A stretch of 9,474 nucleotides of DNA from Chloroflexota bacterium. GTDB lineage: Bacteria > Chloroflexota > Dehalococcoidia > JACPPY01. This document shows positions 1 to 6,181 of the stretch, piece after piece. The notes below the pieces were generated by a model. That model was given only the letters and a program-made list of their open reading frames with translations, did no database searches and was not told the origin of the DNA. Position 1 is the first letter of the stretch; every line of letters begins with the position of its first letter. The DNA lies in contig JACPRR010000044.1 in NCBI GenBank assembly GCA_016189825.1, forward strand, positions 1 to 9,474. The letters are read 5' to 3'. The translations under genes were made by a program, and so were the position numbers.

Positions 1-32
1 GGCATTTTCGCGAGAATTGTTCATTCCCCGAC

Positions 33-61
33 TGGATCGGGGCACCACGAAGCATGAAAAT
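33..61 (+). repeat. Short dispersed repeat, copy A (direct)
   Basis: A 29-bp unit beginning TGGATCGGGGCACCACGAAG and ending ATGAAAAT. It matches positions 349-377 in the same orientation at 27 of 29 bases, differing at 38/354 and 53/369. A shorter inverted copy lies at 202-220. Confidence 0.8.
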
Positions 62-97
62 GTCCCCCATGATCCGTCATTACTGTGAAATACCAGA

Positions 98-192
98 AAA
101 CGTAGTGGCCGACGTCCCTGTCGGCCAGCCAGCCAGGCGGGTGGACATCCTTCGGCAGGCTCAGGACAGGCTTCGGTCCCGCCCCTACGTTT
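98..192. repeat. MITE/REP-like unit with 12-bp inverted ends
   Basis: The ends at 98-109 (AAACGTAGTGGC) and 181-192 (GCCCCTACGTTT) are inverted repeats matching at 11 of 12 bases. Inside lies a second perfect inverted repeat, GGCCGAC at 107-113 and GTCGGCC at 120-126, with a 6-nt loop. The unit is further flanked by oppositely oriented copies of the CACCACGA motif at 33-61 and 202-220. This nesting suits a short non-autonomous or REP-like element. No transposase is present, and no target-site duplication was identified. Confidence 0.45.
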
Positions 193-201
193 GTGGCGGT
201 C

Positions 202-220
202 ATTTTCATACATCGTGGTG
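202..220 (-). repeat. Short dispersed repeat, inverted copy
   Basis: The reverse complement reads CACCACGATGTATGAAAAT and matches the last 19 bases of the 33-61 unit at 17 of 19 positions. It is inverted relative to the copies at 33-61 and 349-377. Confidence 0.65.
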
Positions 221-241
221 TCCATGGCGATAGACATGACT

Positions 242-264
242 GATTCCGAATTTGATTCGGAATC
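242..264. repeat. Perfect 10-bp hairpin
   Basis: GATTCCGAAT at 242-251 and ATTCGGAATC at 255-264 are perfect reverse complements around a 3-nt loop. It lies about 175 bases downstream of the last operon stop codon. On the minus strand it is not followed by a T-run, so it is not scored as an intrinsic terminator. Confidence 0.75.
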
Positions 265-288
265 CAGAATGGTTGAGGCCGAGCCTGG

Positions 289-308
289 ATTCCGGCTTTC
301 GCCGGAAT
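289..308. repeat. Perfect 8-bp hairpin of the ATTCCGGC type
   Basis: ATTCCGGC at 289-296 pairs with GCCGGAAT at 301-308 around the loop TTTC, and the unit is followed by GACG. GGATTCC-hairpin-GGAATGACG units of this kind are common dispersed intergenic repeats in several bacterial groups (general knowledge). A second GGAATGACG occurs at 392-400 without the hairpin, suggesting a degenerate or partial copy. Confidence 0.7.
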
Positions 309-315
309 GACGACC

Positions 316-381
316 GCCTATTTTCATAGCAATTTTCCATGCCCAGATTGGATTGGGGCACCACGAAGGATGAAAATAGGC
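316..381. repeat. 12-bp perfect inverted repeat pair enclosing dispersed repeat copy B
   Basis: GCCTATTTTCAT at 316-327 and ATGAAAATAGGC at 370-381 are perfect reverse complements separated by 42 bases. The right arm overlaps the end of the dispersed repeat copy at 349-377, so the structure looks like a pair of terminal inverted repeats derived from the same repeat family. Confidence 0.7.
349..377 (+). repeat. Short dispersed repeat, copy B (direct)
   Basis: This 29-bp unit matches 33-61 at 27 of 29 bases in the same orientation. It lies about 60 bases beyond the end of the last operon gene. Confidence 0.8.
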
Positions 382-438
382 TATTTCCGTAGGAATGACG
401 GCAAGCTGGCTATCGGAGTGGATTTCAGGTTCAAGACA

Positions 439-1920
439 CTACTTCCTTCTTCCCCCGATCTGGCGCAAAGCCAATGATATCCCCTTCTTCTCCAAGCGAA
501 CGTAACTCGCGTCCTTCCTTCTGGTTAATTCCTTGATCAGAGCCATCGCCGGTTTGTCTGCGCGCGGGTAGCTGGTCCTGGACGGCTCAGCGGCGAGCAT
601 GGCATCGACATGTTGCTTCGGGTAGAGGAGCCTGAGCAGAAGCTCTTCATCGGAAATCCCCGGCTGTCCACTCTCTTTGCGCAGGTCTTCTATGGACGGC
701 TGGGGCTCTTCCCAATCGATGAAACGCCTGGCTTGCGGCAGGCTGAGGACCTTGTCCAGCACGTTCTGGTCTATGGGCGCCGGCGGTCTGCCGAAGTGGC
801 CCAGCAGGTACCTGATCGTCTCGTCCGGCGCCACCGCGTAGCGTTCGCCCACGCTGATATTGAGCACCGCCTGTACGCTCAGCACCTGTGAGAAGGGGGT
901 CACGCTGGGTGGATAACCCCATTCCTTGCACATCAGGTGTATCTCTTCTACAACCTCTTCCCAGCGGTGCTGCAATCCCCTCTGCTCTAGCATCCACTTC
1001 AGGTTGGATATCACCCCTCCCGCCATGCCATGAGTCTGGTGATAAGCATCGTACTCAACAGGCGCCCCTACTGGCTTGCCCTCTCGCTCGGCCACGTAGG
1101 TGAAGTGCGCGGATTCGGCCTCCATCGCATTCCTGTCCACCATGGGCTGGTAACCGAGGAGGCGGAGATTCCGTTCCACATTCAACGCTGAGGGTATGGA
1201 GAGCCCCTGGGCCAACGGCGGAACACAGGTCTGCACTATTCTGATCCCCAGGCGGACAGCCTCAAGGTAGCACAGAGGGGCAAGCCCGTTGTTGCAGTGA
1301 GCGTGGAACTCTACAGGCACGTTGCCGCTGTTCTTCAGCACCGCCGGCACCAGAGTCCTGGTGCGTTCGGGGGTCAGCAGCCCCATAGAGTCCTTTATCC
1401 ACAGCGAATCTGGCTTCAATGTCTCAGCTATTTCGGCCGCTTTCCGCGCATAGAACTCATCGGTGTGCACGGGGCTAATGGCAAACACCAGCGAGATGTC
1501 CACTATCAGCCCCAGCCTCCGGGCTATCTTCACCATGTCGCTGAGTTCGGCGTAATTGCCCAAGTGCTCGTTGATTCCCACGCACTTCGCGCCGGCCTCC
1601 GCCCAACACCTCATCCAGAGCTCGCGGACGGACTCCGGTACAACCTGGAACTGGCCGATCGTCCTGTGCGGCGTTCCGAAGCCAATGGGGCTGTTCGGCA
1701 TGGCCCTGGCAACAAGGCGCACCCTCTCGAAGGGGTTCTCACGAAGATAGTACAGGCATGCGCTGACCTGTCCCCCTCCCATCAACTGTACCCGTCTGTA
1801 ACCGGCTTCATCGATCACCGGCGCGACAGCGACCGTGGCCGCAGTGGACATCCGGGTGGCCCACAAGCTCTGGTGCCCGTCACGCAGGGTCTGATCAACG
1901 AAATAGACTCTGTTGTCCAT
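439..1920 (-). CDS. PycB-like biotin-dependent carboxyltransferase subunit (copy 1), divergent substrate site
   Basis: A 493-residue protein of the pyruvate carboxylase subunit B / oxaloacetate decarboxylase alpha family. It would transfer a carboxyl group between biotin on a separate carrier and an organic acid. Residues 1 to about 250 are the HMGL-like TIM barrel; about 290 to 440 are the conserved PYC/OADA domain, with GYPPSVTPFSQ and GRPPAPIDQNVLDK. There is no C-terminal biotinyl domain, so it needs a carrier in trans, presumably AccB from the same operon. Metal-site residues are present: D14 in RDGHQ, K176 in IKDSMG (the carbamylated lysine of the family), H206 and H208 in HAH. Tyr57 stands where pyruvate enzymes have the substrate-binding Arg (IR-Y-L), residues 84-87 are PHRT instead of RGQN, and the TSQP loop is LSIP. 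Start ATG at 1920 aligns with copy 2, but no clear Shine-Dalgarno is seen. It is the last gene of the operon. The family is certain; the substrate is unknown. Confidence 0.9.
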   Translation of the reverse strand: MDNRVYFVDQTLRDGHQSLWATRMSTAATVAVAPVIDEAGYRRVQLMGGGQVSACLYYLRENPFERVRLVARAMPNSPIGFGTPHRTIGQFQVVPESVRELWMRCWAEAGAKCVGINEHLGNYAELSDMVKIARRLGLIVDISLVFAISPVHTDEFYARKAAEIAETLKPDSLWIKDSMGLLTPERTRTLVPAVLKNSGNVPVEFHAHCNNGLAPLCYLEAVRLGIRIVQTCVPPLAQGLSIPSALNVERNLRLLGYQPMVDRNAMEAESAHFTYVAEREGKPVGAPVEYDAYHQTHGMAGGVISNLKWMLEQRGLQHRWEEVVEEIHLMCKEWGYPPSVTPFSQVLSVQAVLNISVGERYAVAPDETIRYLLGHFGRPPAPIDQNVLDKVLSLPQARRFIDWEEPQPSIEDLRKESGQPGISDEELLLRLLYPKQHVDAMLAAEPSRTSYPRADKPAMALIKELTRRKDASYVRLEKKGISLALRQIGGRRK

Positions 1921-1956
1921 CGGCTTACGAGTGTTCGCTAGCCCTAGTCTGCTGGC

Positions 1957-2697
1957 TCAGAGCGCCGGCAATCTCGCCCTGATTACGAGCTCGAAATTCC
2001 GCGCTACCTCTTCCGAGCCCACGATTACTCCTGAGTTGCCGTGTCCCGCAAGCAGGTATTCCGCTTTTAATACTGCGAGCCGCCTGACGCTCGAGCGCAT
2101 GGCTTTCGGGTCCCCTCCCGCTATATCTGTCCGGCCAACCCTGCGCAAGAAGACGGTGTCTCCACTGAACAGCGCCTTCTTCTCGTCCCACCATAGGGCT
2201 ATAGAACCTGGCAGGTGTCCGGGCGTGTGTATCACCCACAAATGAATCGGCGCAGGAGCGCCCAACAACAACTCTCCCTCGGTGAGCAGCACGTCCGGCC
2301 GGATATCCTCCTTATCGGGTTTTCCGTCTTGATAGCCGTCCATGACCTCAGTCAGGTATTTCTGTGCGTCGTCCTTGTGCACGGCAACCCTGGCTCCTCT
2401 ACGGCTGAACTCGTAGGCAGACCCGCAATGATCGCCGTGGGCATGCGTCACGATCACCAGCGCGACGTCTTCCGGCCTTATGCCATCGGCCTCCATTTTC
2501 CCGAGCAAGCTGTCAAAGCCGCCTCCCCGGTACTCCTTTTCTCCTTCCGTTCCATTGGCGACGAGTACTCTCAGCTTGCCGGGGTCGATGACCACGTAAC
2601 GAGGCGAGCCATCGAGGGAATACCGTATCGCATAGCTGTTGCAGTTGTGCCCCTGTCCATCCCACAAAAAGGCATAAAGACCTTCGGCAATCTGCAT
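1957..2697 (-). CDS. Metallo-beta-lactamase-fold hydrolase, glyoxalase II-like
   Basis: A 246-residue MBL-fold hydrolase. The metal-binding motifs are complete: THAHGDH with H85, H87, D89 and H90; HTPGH with H161; the bridging aspartate D180 in FSGDTVF; and H219 in AGHG. The stretch GRTDIAGGDP at 188-197 is typical of the hydroxyacylglutathione-hydrolase (glyoxalase II) branch, which cleaves thioesters. There is no signal peptide, so it should be cytoplasmic. The ATG at 2697 is preceded by AGGAG (2705-2709) with a 7-nt gap, a good ribosome site. It sits between two carboxyltransferase genes (42 bases after copy 2, 36 before copy 1), which suggests it hydrolyses a thioester or lactone product or by-product of the pathway. 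That role is inferred from fold and position only; MBL substrates vary widely. Confidence 0.88.
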   Translation of the reverse strand: MQIAEGLYAFLWDGQGHNCNSYAIRYSLDGSPRYVVIDPGKLRVLVANGTEGEKEYRGGGFDSLLGKMEADGIRPEDVALVIVTHAHGDHCGSAYEFSRRGARVAVHKDDAQKYLTEVMDGYQDGKPDKEDIRPDVLLTEGELLLGAPAPIHLWVIHTPGHLPGSIALWWDEKKALFSGDTVFLRRVGRTDIAGGDPKAMRSSVRRLAVLKAEYLLAGHGNSGVIVGSEEVARNFELVIRARLPAL

Positions 2698-2739
2698 GCT
2701 AACACTCCTTGGGGGTTGAGCAGTTACGCAAAATTGGGA

Positions 2740-4251
2740 CTAGCCGGCGCGACCCCTGTATAATTCGGGGAAGCCTTGCTTCGCCCGGAACTTGCGCAAA
2801 GTCAGGGAGAATCCCGTTTTCTCCACACGAACGTGGCTGGCGTCTTTCCTCGTCGTCAACTCCGTGATCAAGGCCAGCAGCGGCTTGTCCCCTCGCGGGT
2901 AGTTGTTCACGATCGGTCCGGCAGCATACATTGCCTCAACGTGCTGCTGCGGGTAGCAAATGCGCAACAAGAGCTCCTCATCGGATATCCCGGGCCGCCC
3001 AATCTGTTTGCGCAGGTCTTCTACCGACGGCTGTGGCTGCTCCCATTTCAAGAAAAGTTTGGCCTGGGGCAGGCTGGATACTTTGTCCAGCACGTTCTGG
3101 TCTATGGGCGCAGGCGGCCTGCCGAAGTGGCCCAGCAGGTACCTGATGGTCTCGTCTGGCGCCACTTTGTAACGTTCCCCCACGCTCACATTCAGCACCG
3201 CCTGCACGTTCATTATCTGCGAGTACGGGGTCACATTGGGCGGGTAGCCCCACTCCTTGCACATCACCTGTATGTCGTCCACCACATCATCCCAGCGATT
3301 CTCAAGGCCCCTCTGCTCTAGATAGTACTTGAGGTTCGAGATCACTCCCCCCGCCATGCCCCGGGTCGCCTGAGAGACGTCGTACTCCACAGGCTCACCT
3401 ATGGGCTTGCCCTCCCGCCTGGCCACGTACATGAAGTGGGCGGACTCCGCCTCCATCGCCTTCCTGTTCACCATGGGCTGGTATCCCAGCAGGCTGAGAT
3501 TCCGCTCCACGTTGAACGCGGAGGCGAGGGAGGTCCCGTTGGCCAGCGGCGGCAGGCAGGTATGCACCACCCTGGCCCCGAGGCGGACGGCCTCCAGGTA
3601 GCATAGCGGGGCCAGCCCGGTATTGCAGTGAGAGTGGAACCCCAGTGGAATGTCGCCAATGCCTGTGAGTATCGCCGGCACCAGCGTCCTGGTTCGCTCC
3701 GGTGTCAGCAGTCCCATGGAGTCCTTGATCCAGATATTGTCGGGCTTCAGCGATTGGGCTATTTCTGCCGCTTTCCGCGTGTACCACTCATCGGTGTGCA
3801 GGGGAGTGATGGCGAATACCATGGGGACATTGATCTTCAGCCCAAGCTTCCTGGACAGCTCCGCCATCCCGCTCATGTCCCGGTAGTTGCCCAGGAACTC
3901 GTTGAGCCCTATCCATCCTGCCCCGGCATCGGCACAGCACCTCATCCAGAGATCGCGCACCGAATCCGGCATAACCTGGAACCCGCCTATTGTCTTGGGG
4001 GGCGTCCCGAAGCCCAGCGGAGTATGCGGCATTGCTTTGACAAGGAGTCGCATCCTGTCGAAAGCGTTCTCGCGATAGTTGTACATGGCGGCGCTTACCT
4101 GACCGCCTCCAATCAACTGCACGAACTCGTATCCCGCTTCATCCATCACCGGCGCGATGGCGAGCATCATGGGAGTGGACATCCGCATTGCCCACAGGCT
4201 CTGGTGCCCGTCGCGTATGGTCTGATCGACAAAACGGACCTCGTTGCTCAC
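2740..4251 (-). CDS. PycB-like biotin-dependent carboxyltransferase subunit (copy 2), divergent substrate site
   Basis: A 503-residue paralogue of the 439-1920 protein; the two align without gaps over at least the first 300 residues, and most positions are identical by eye. It has the same layout: HMGL-like TIM barrel, then the PYC/OADA domain, and no biotinyl domain. Metal-site residues D14, K176, H206 and H208 are kept. As in copy 1, Tyr57 replaces the pyruvate-binding Arg, and PPKT (84-87) replaces RGQN. Unlike copy 1 it keeps Thr240 in the loop equivalent to TSQP (here TSLA). It carries about 10 extra C-terminal residues, ending LYRGRAG. The start is GTG at 4251, overlapping the accC stop as GTGA, with AGGAG at 4259-4263 seven bases upstream. 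The direct coupling to accC and accB argues that this copy is the main partner of that BC/BCCP pair. Its substrate is unknown and probably not pyruvate. Confidence 0.92.
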   Translation of the reverse strand: MSNEVRFVDQTIRDGHQSLWAMRMSTPMMLAIAPVMDEAGYEFVQLIGGGQVSAAMYNYRENAFDRMRLLVKAMPHTPLGFGTPPKTIGGFQVMPDSVRDLWMRCCADAGAGWIGLNEFLGNYRDMSGMAELSRKLGLKINVPMVFAITPLHTDEWYTRKAAEIAQSLKPDNIWIKDSMGLLTPERTRTLVPAILTGIGDIPLGFHSHCNTGLAPLCYLEAVRLGARVVHTCLPPLANGTSLASAFNVERNLSLLGYQPMVNRKAMEAESAHFMYVARREGKPIGEPVEYDVSQATRGMAGGVISNLKYYLEQRGLENRWDDVVDDIQVMCKEWGYPPNVTPYSQIMNVQAVLNVSVGERYKVAPDETIRYLLGHFGRPPAPIDQNVLDKVSSLPQAKLFLKWEQPQPSVEDLRKQIGRPGISDEELLLRICYPQQHVEAMYAAGPIVNNYPRGDKPLLALITELTTRKDASHVRVEKTGFSLTLRKFRAKQGFPELYRGRAG

Positions 4252-5624
4252 GCGGCCGCTCCTGAGAAGGGATGCACAGGCATAAAGCTAGCTTCCAGCC
4301 ACTTTGTATTCACCCGTGCATCAATGAAATCACTATCATCCAGCAATGCCTGGTGGAGCGGTATCGTTGTAGGCACCCCCGAAACGGTGAAGTTGCCCAG
4401 CGCGTACTTCATACGCTCGATTGCCTGGCGACGGCTATCGCCGACGGTAATAACCTTGGCAATCAGCGAATCATAGTACGGAGGGACCAGGTAGCCAGGA
4501 TAACAGTGGCTGTCCACCCGTATCCCGGCGCCCACCGGGACCGCCCAGTCCGTAATCCTCCCCGAGCAAGGCCGGAATTCCGCCTCGGGCGACTCGGCGT
4601 TTATGCGGCACTCAATGGAGTGTCCGGACACCTTGACGTCGGCCTGCGAAAGGCGCACAGGGTTGCCGTCGGCGATCAGTATTTGTTCTTTGACCAGGTC
4701 TACGCCTGTCACCATTTCCGTCACCGGGTGTTCGACCTGGATCCTGGTGTTCATCTCCATGAAGTAGAAGCGCTGCCTGTCGAGATCGAAAATGAACTCT
4801 ACCGTTCCCACGCTTTCGTATTGGATACTGCGTCCCACGGCCAGCGCCATCGAGGCAGCCAGCTCCCGAAGCTCCGGAGTGACCACCGGTGACGGTGCTT
4901 CTTCCAGCACCTTCTGGTAGCGGCGCTGCAAAGAGCAGTCGCGTTCCCCCAGGTGTACGATGTGCCCCAAGTGGTCGCCAAGGACTTGCACCTCAATGTG
5001 CCGGCAATTGGCGAAGTAATGCTCAACATAGAGCCTGCCGTCGCCAAAAGCGGCTATGGCCTCAGACGAAGCGATATCGAACTTCCCTTTTATCCCCATG
5101 GGATCGGCCGCGATGACTATTCCACGCCCTCCACCGCCGCCCGCAGCCTTGAGGAGAACCGGGTAGCCCACTTTCTCAGCCGCGCGTATCGCTTCGTCGC
5201 AATTGGAAACCACCTCAGACCCGGGAATGGTGGGCACACCGGCGTCACGGGCTATCCTGCGCGCCAGGTCCTTGTCACCCATTTTCCTGATGTTATCAGC
5301 CGTGGGACCGATGAAGACCAGGCCGAACCTGGCGCAAGCCTCGGGCAGTTGGGCCTGCTCGCTGAGGAACCCGTATCCAGGGTGGATGGCCTGCGAGCCG
5401 GTTCCGAGGGCGGCGGCAACCACGCTCTCGGTCTTCAGGTAGCTGTCTGCCGGCCTGGCAGAACCGATGCAGACCGTCCGGTCTGCCATCCTGGCGGCAA
5501 GACTCTCCCGGTCCGCTTGCGAGACCGCCAACACCGTTTTTATCCCCAGGTCCTTGCAAGCCCTGATGATGCGAACGGCTATTTCGCCACGGTTGGCCAC
5601 CAATACCTGTGAAATCCTCTTCAT
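4248..5624 (-). CDS. accC: Biotin carboxylase subunit (AccC-type, ATP-grasp)
   Basis: A 458-residue biotin carboxylase, the usual length for AccC. It carboxylates biotin on the carrier protein with ATP and bicarbonate, in the cytoplasm. Domains in order: N-terminal domain beginning KRISQVLVANRGEIAVRI, the ATP-grasp core, then the C-terminal domain to about 445. Visible catalytic residues match E. coli AccC numbering closely: K118, K159, the glycine loop G162-G168, K238 in QRRYQK, E276, E290, N292 and R294 in EMNTRIQVEHP, and R340. All key residues are present, so it should be active. The ATG at 5624 overlaps the accB stop (ATGA), and its stop overlaps the next carboxyltransferase start. No accA or accD is in the window, so the partner here is the PycB-like subunit; a further role in acetyl-CoA carboxylase is possible. 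Confidence 0.96.
   Translation of the reverse strand: MKRISQVLVANRGEIAVRIIRACKDLGIKTVLAVSQADRESLAARMADRTVCIGSARPADSYLKTESVVAAALGTGSQAIHPGYGFLSEQAQLPEACARFGLVFIGPTADNIRKMGDKDLARRIARDAGVPTIPGSEVVSNCDEAIRAAEKVGYPVLLKAAGGGGGRGIVIAADPMGIKGKFDIASSEAIAAFGDGRLYVEHYFANCRHIEVQVLGDHLGHIVHLGERDCSLQRRYQKVLEEAPSPVVTPELRELAASMALAVGRSIQYESVGTVEFIFDLDRQRFYFMEMNTRIQVEHPVTEMVTGVDLVKEQILIADGNPVRLSQADVKVSGHSIECRINAESPEAEFRPCSGRITDWAVPVGAGIRVDSHCYPGYLVPPYYDSLIAKVITVGDSRRQAIERMKYALGNFTVSGVPTTIPLHQALLDDSDFIDARVNTKWLEASFMPVHPFSGAAA
4259..4263 (-). promoter_or_regulatory. Ribosome binding site fixing the GTG start at 4251
   Basis: AGGAG on the minus strand lies 7 bases before the GTG at 4251. It supports that unusual start, which sits inside the overlap with the accC stop codon. 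Confidence 0.75.
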
Positions 5625-6181
5625 GGAGCGGCGGTCGCCACCTTTTCTCCGACCTTGATCACGAACAGCTCCTGACCGAATTCGACAAGCTGCTCATTCT
5701 CGGCGGAGATCCTGGTAATGTAGCCTCTTGCCCCTGCCTTAACCGATATGAAGCACTTCATCACTTCCAGAATGCAGACCGTATCGTCCTCAGTAACGTA
5801 GCTTCCAACCTGGACGAATGGGGGAGCGCCCGGCTTCGGCGCCCGGTAAAACGTGCCCACGGTCGGCGCCTTGATAGCAACCTGCCCCGGCTCCAGGGCA
5901 GTGGCGACACTCGGTGTCGCAGCACCCGAAGGGCTCCCAGCCTTCGGCGCTGGGGGCGCCTGAAGAACAGCCTTTTCCTGCTTCGCCGCGACCGCCGGCT
6001 TCGCAGCGGGCGCCGGATCACGTGGCGTGGCGGCCACTGCCTCCACCTCCCCGGCAGGCGCGACCACACCCCCTCTTCTCACCACGAGCTTCATGCCCTC
6101 CATTTCCAATTGGAGTTCATCAAAGGCAGATTCCTCGACAAGCTTGACTATCTGTAACACCTCATCCTGGGTCAGTTCCAT
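5621..6181 (-). CDS. accB: Biotin carboxyl carrier protein (AccB-type)
   Basis: A 186-residue biotin carboxyl carrier protein. The first 40 or so residues form the AccB-type N-terminal domain; about 41-99 are a flexible Ala/Pro-rich linker; about 100-178 are the biotinyl domain. The biotinylated lysine is K142 in EVMKCF; the family consensus is EAMK, and Val in the third-last position is a known variant. VGTFYRAP near 108-115 is typical of AccB. The start is placed at ATG 6181 because AGGAGG lies 7 bases upstream and MELTQDEV matches the family's beginning; an upstream in-frame Met at 6220 would add 13 unrelated residues. It overlaps the end of the preceding synthetase gene by 20 bases and the accC start by 4. 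With AccC it forms the shared biotin half-reaction for the carboxyltransferases nearby. Confidence 0.95.
   Translation of the reverse strand: MELTQDEVLQIVKLVEESAFDELQLEMEGMKLVVRRGGVVAPAGEVEAVAATPRDPAPAAKPAVAAKQEKAVLQAPPAPKAGSPSGAATPSVATALEPGQVAIKAPTVGTFYRAPKPGAPPFVQVGSYVTEDDTVCILEVMKCFISVKAGARGYITRISAENEQLVEFGQELFVIKVGEKVATAAP

Larger units (their letters stand above)
1..438. other. Gene-free, repeat-rich tail downstream of the operon
   Basis: No credible gene is seen here. The stretch follows the last stop codon of the minus-strand operon and is packed with short direct and inverted repeats, listed separately. It contains three copies of a motif built on CACCACGA..ATGAAAAT, an inverted-repeat-bounded unit at 98-192, two perfect hairpins at 242-264 and 289-308, and a 12-bp inverted repeat pair at 316-327 and 370-381. 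The stretch CTTCGGCAGGCTCAGGAC lies within 151-170 and resembles dispersed intergenic repeats I associate with Chloroflexota genomes (memory only). None of the hairpins is followed by a T-run on the minus strand, so a classical intrinsic terminator is not visible, although the structures could still stop or protect the operon mRNA 3' end. Confidence 0.7.

Noticed and set aside
21..209. A 62-residue open frame on the minus strand in the tail region
   Set aside because: It runs across the repeat units (the CACCACGA copies and the 98-192 element), has no ribosome site and no recognisable domain; it is repeat-derived.
242..308. Hairpins at 242-264 and 289-308 as intrinsic terminators of the operon
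   Set aside because: The stems are perfect, but no T-run follows either on the minus strand.
439..4251. Calling copies 1 and 2 pyruvate carboxylase subunit B (pycB)
   Set aside because: The fold and metal site fit, but the substrate-binding Arg and RGQN-type motif are absent in both, so a pyruvate-specific name would over-claim.
3628..4476. A 282-residue plus-strand open frame, and similar long plus-strand frames at 1297-1941 and 4953-5612
   Set aside because: They lie antisense to strongly conserved carboxyltransferase and biotin carboxylase genes, have atypical composition and no family motifs; they result from GC-rich codon bias.
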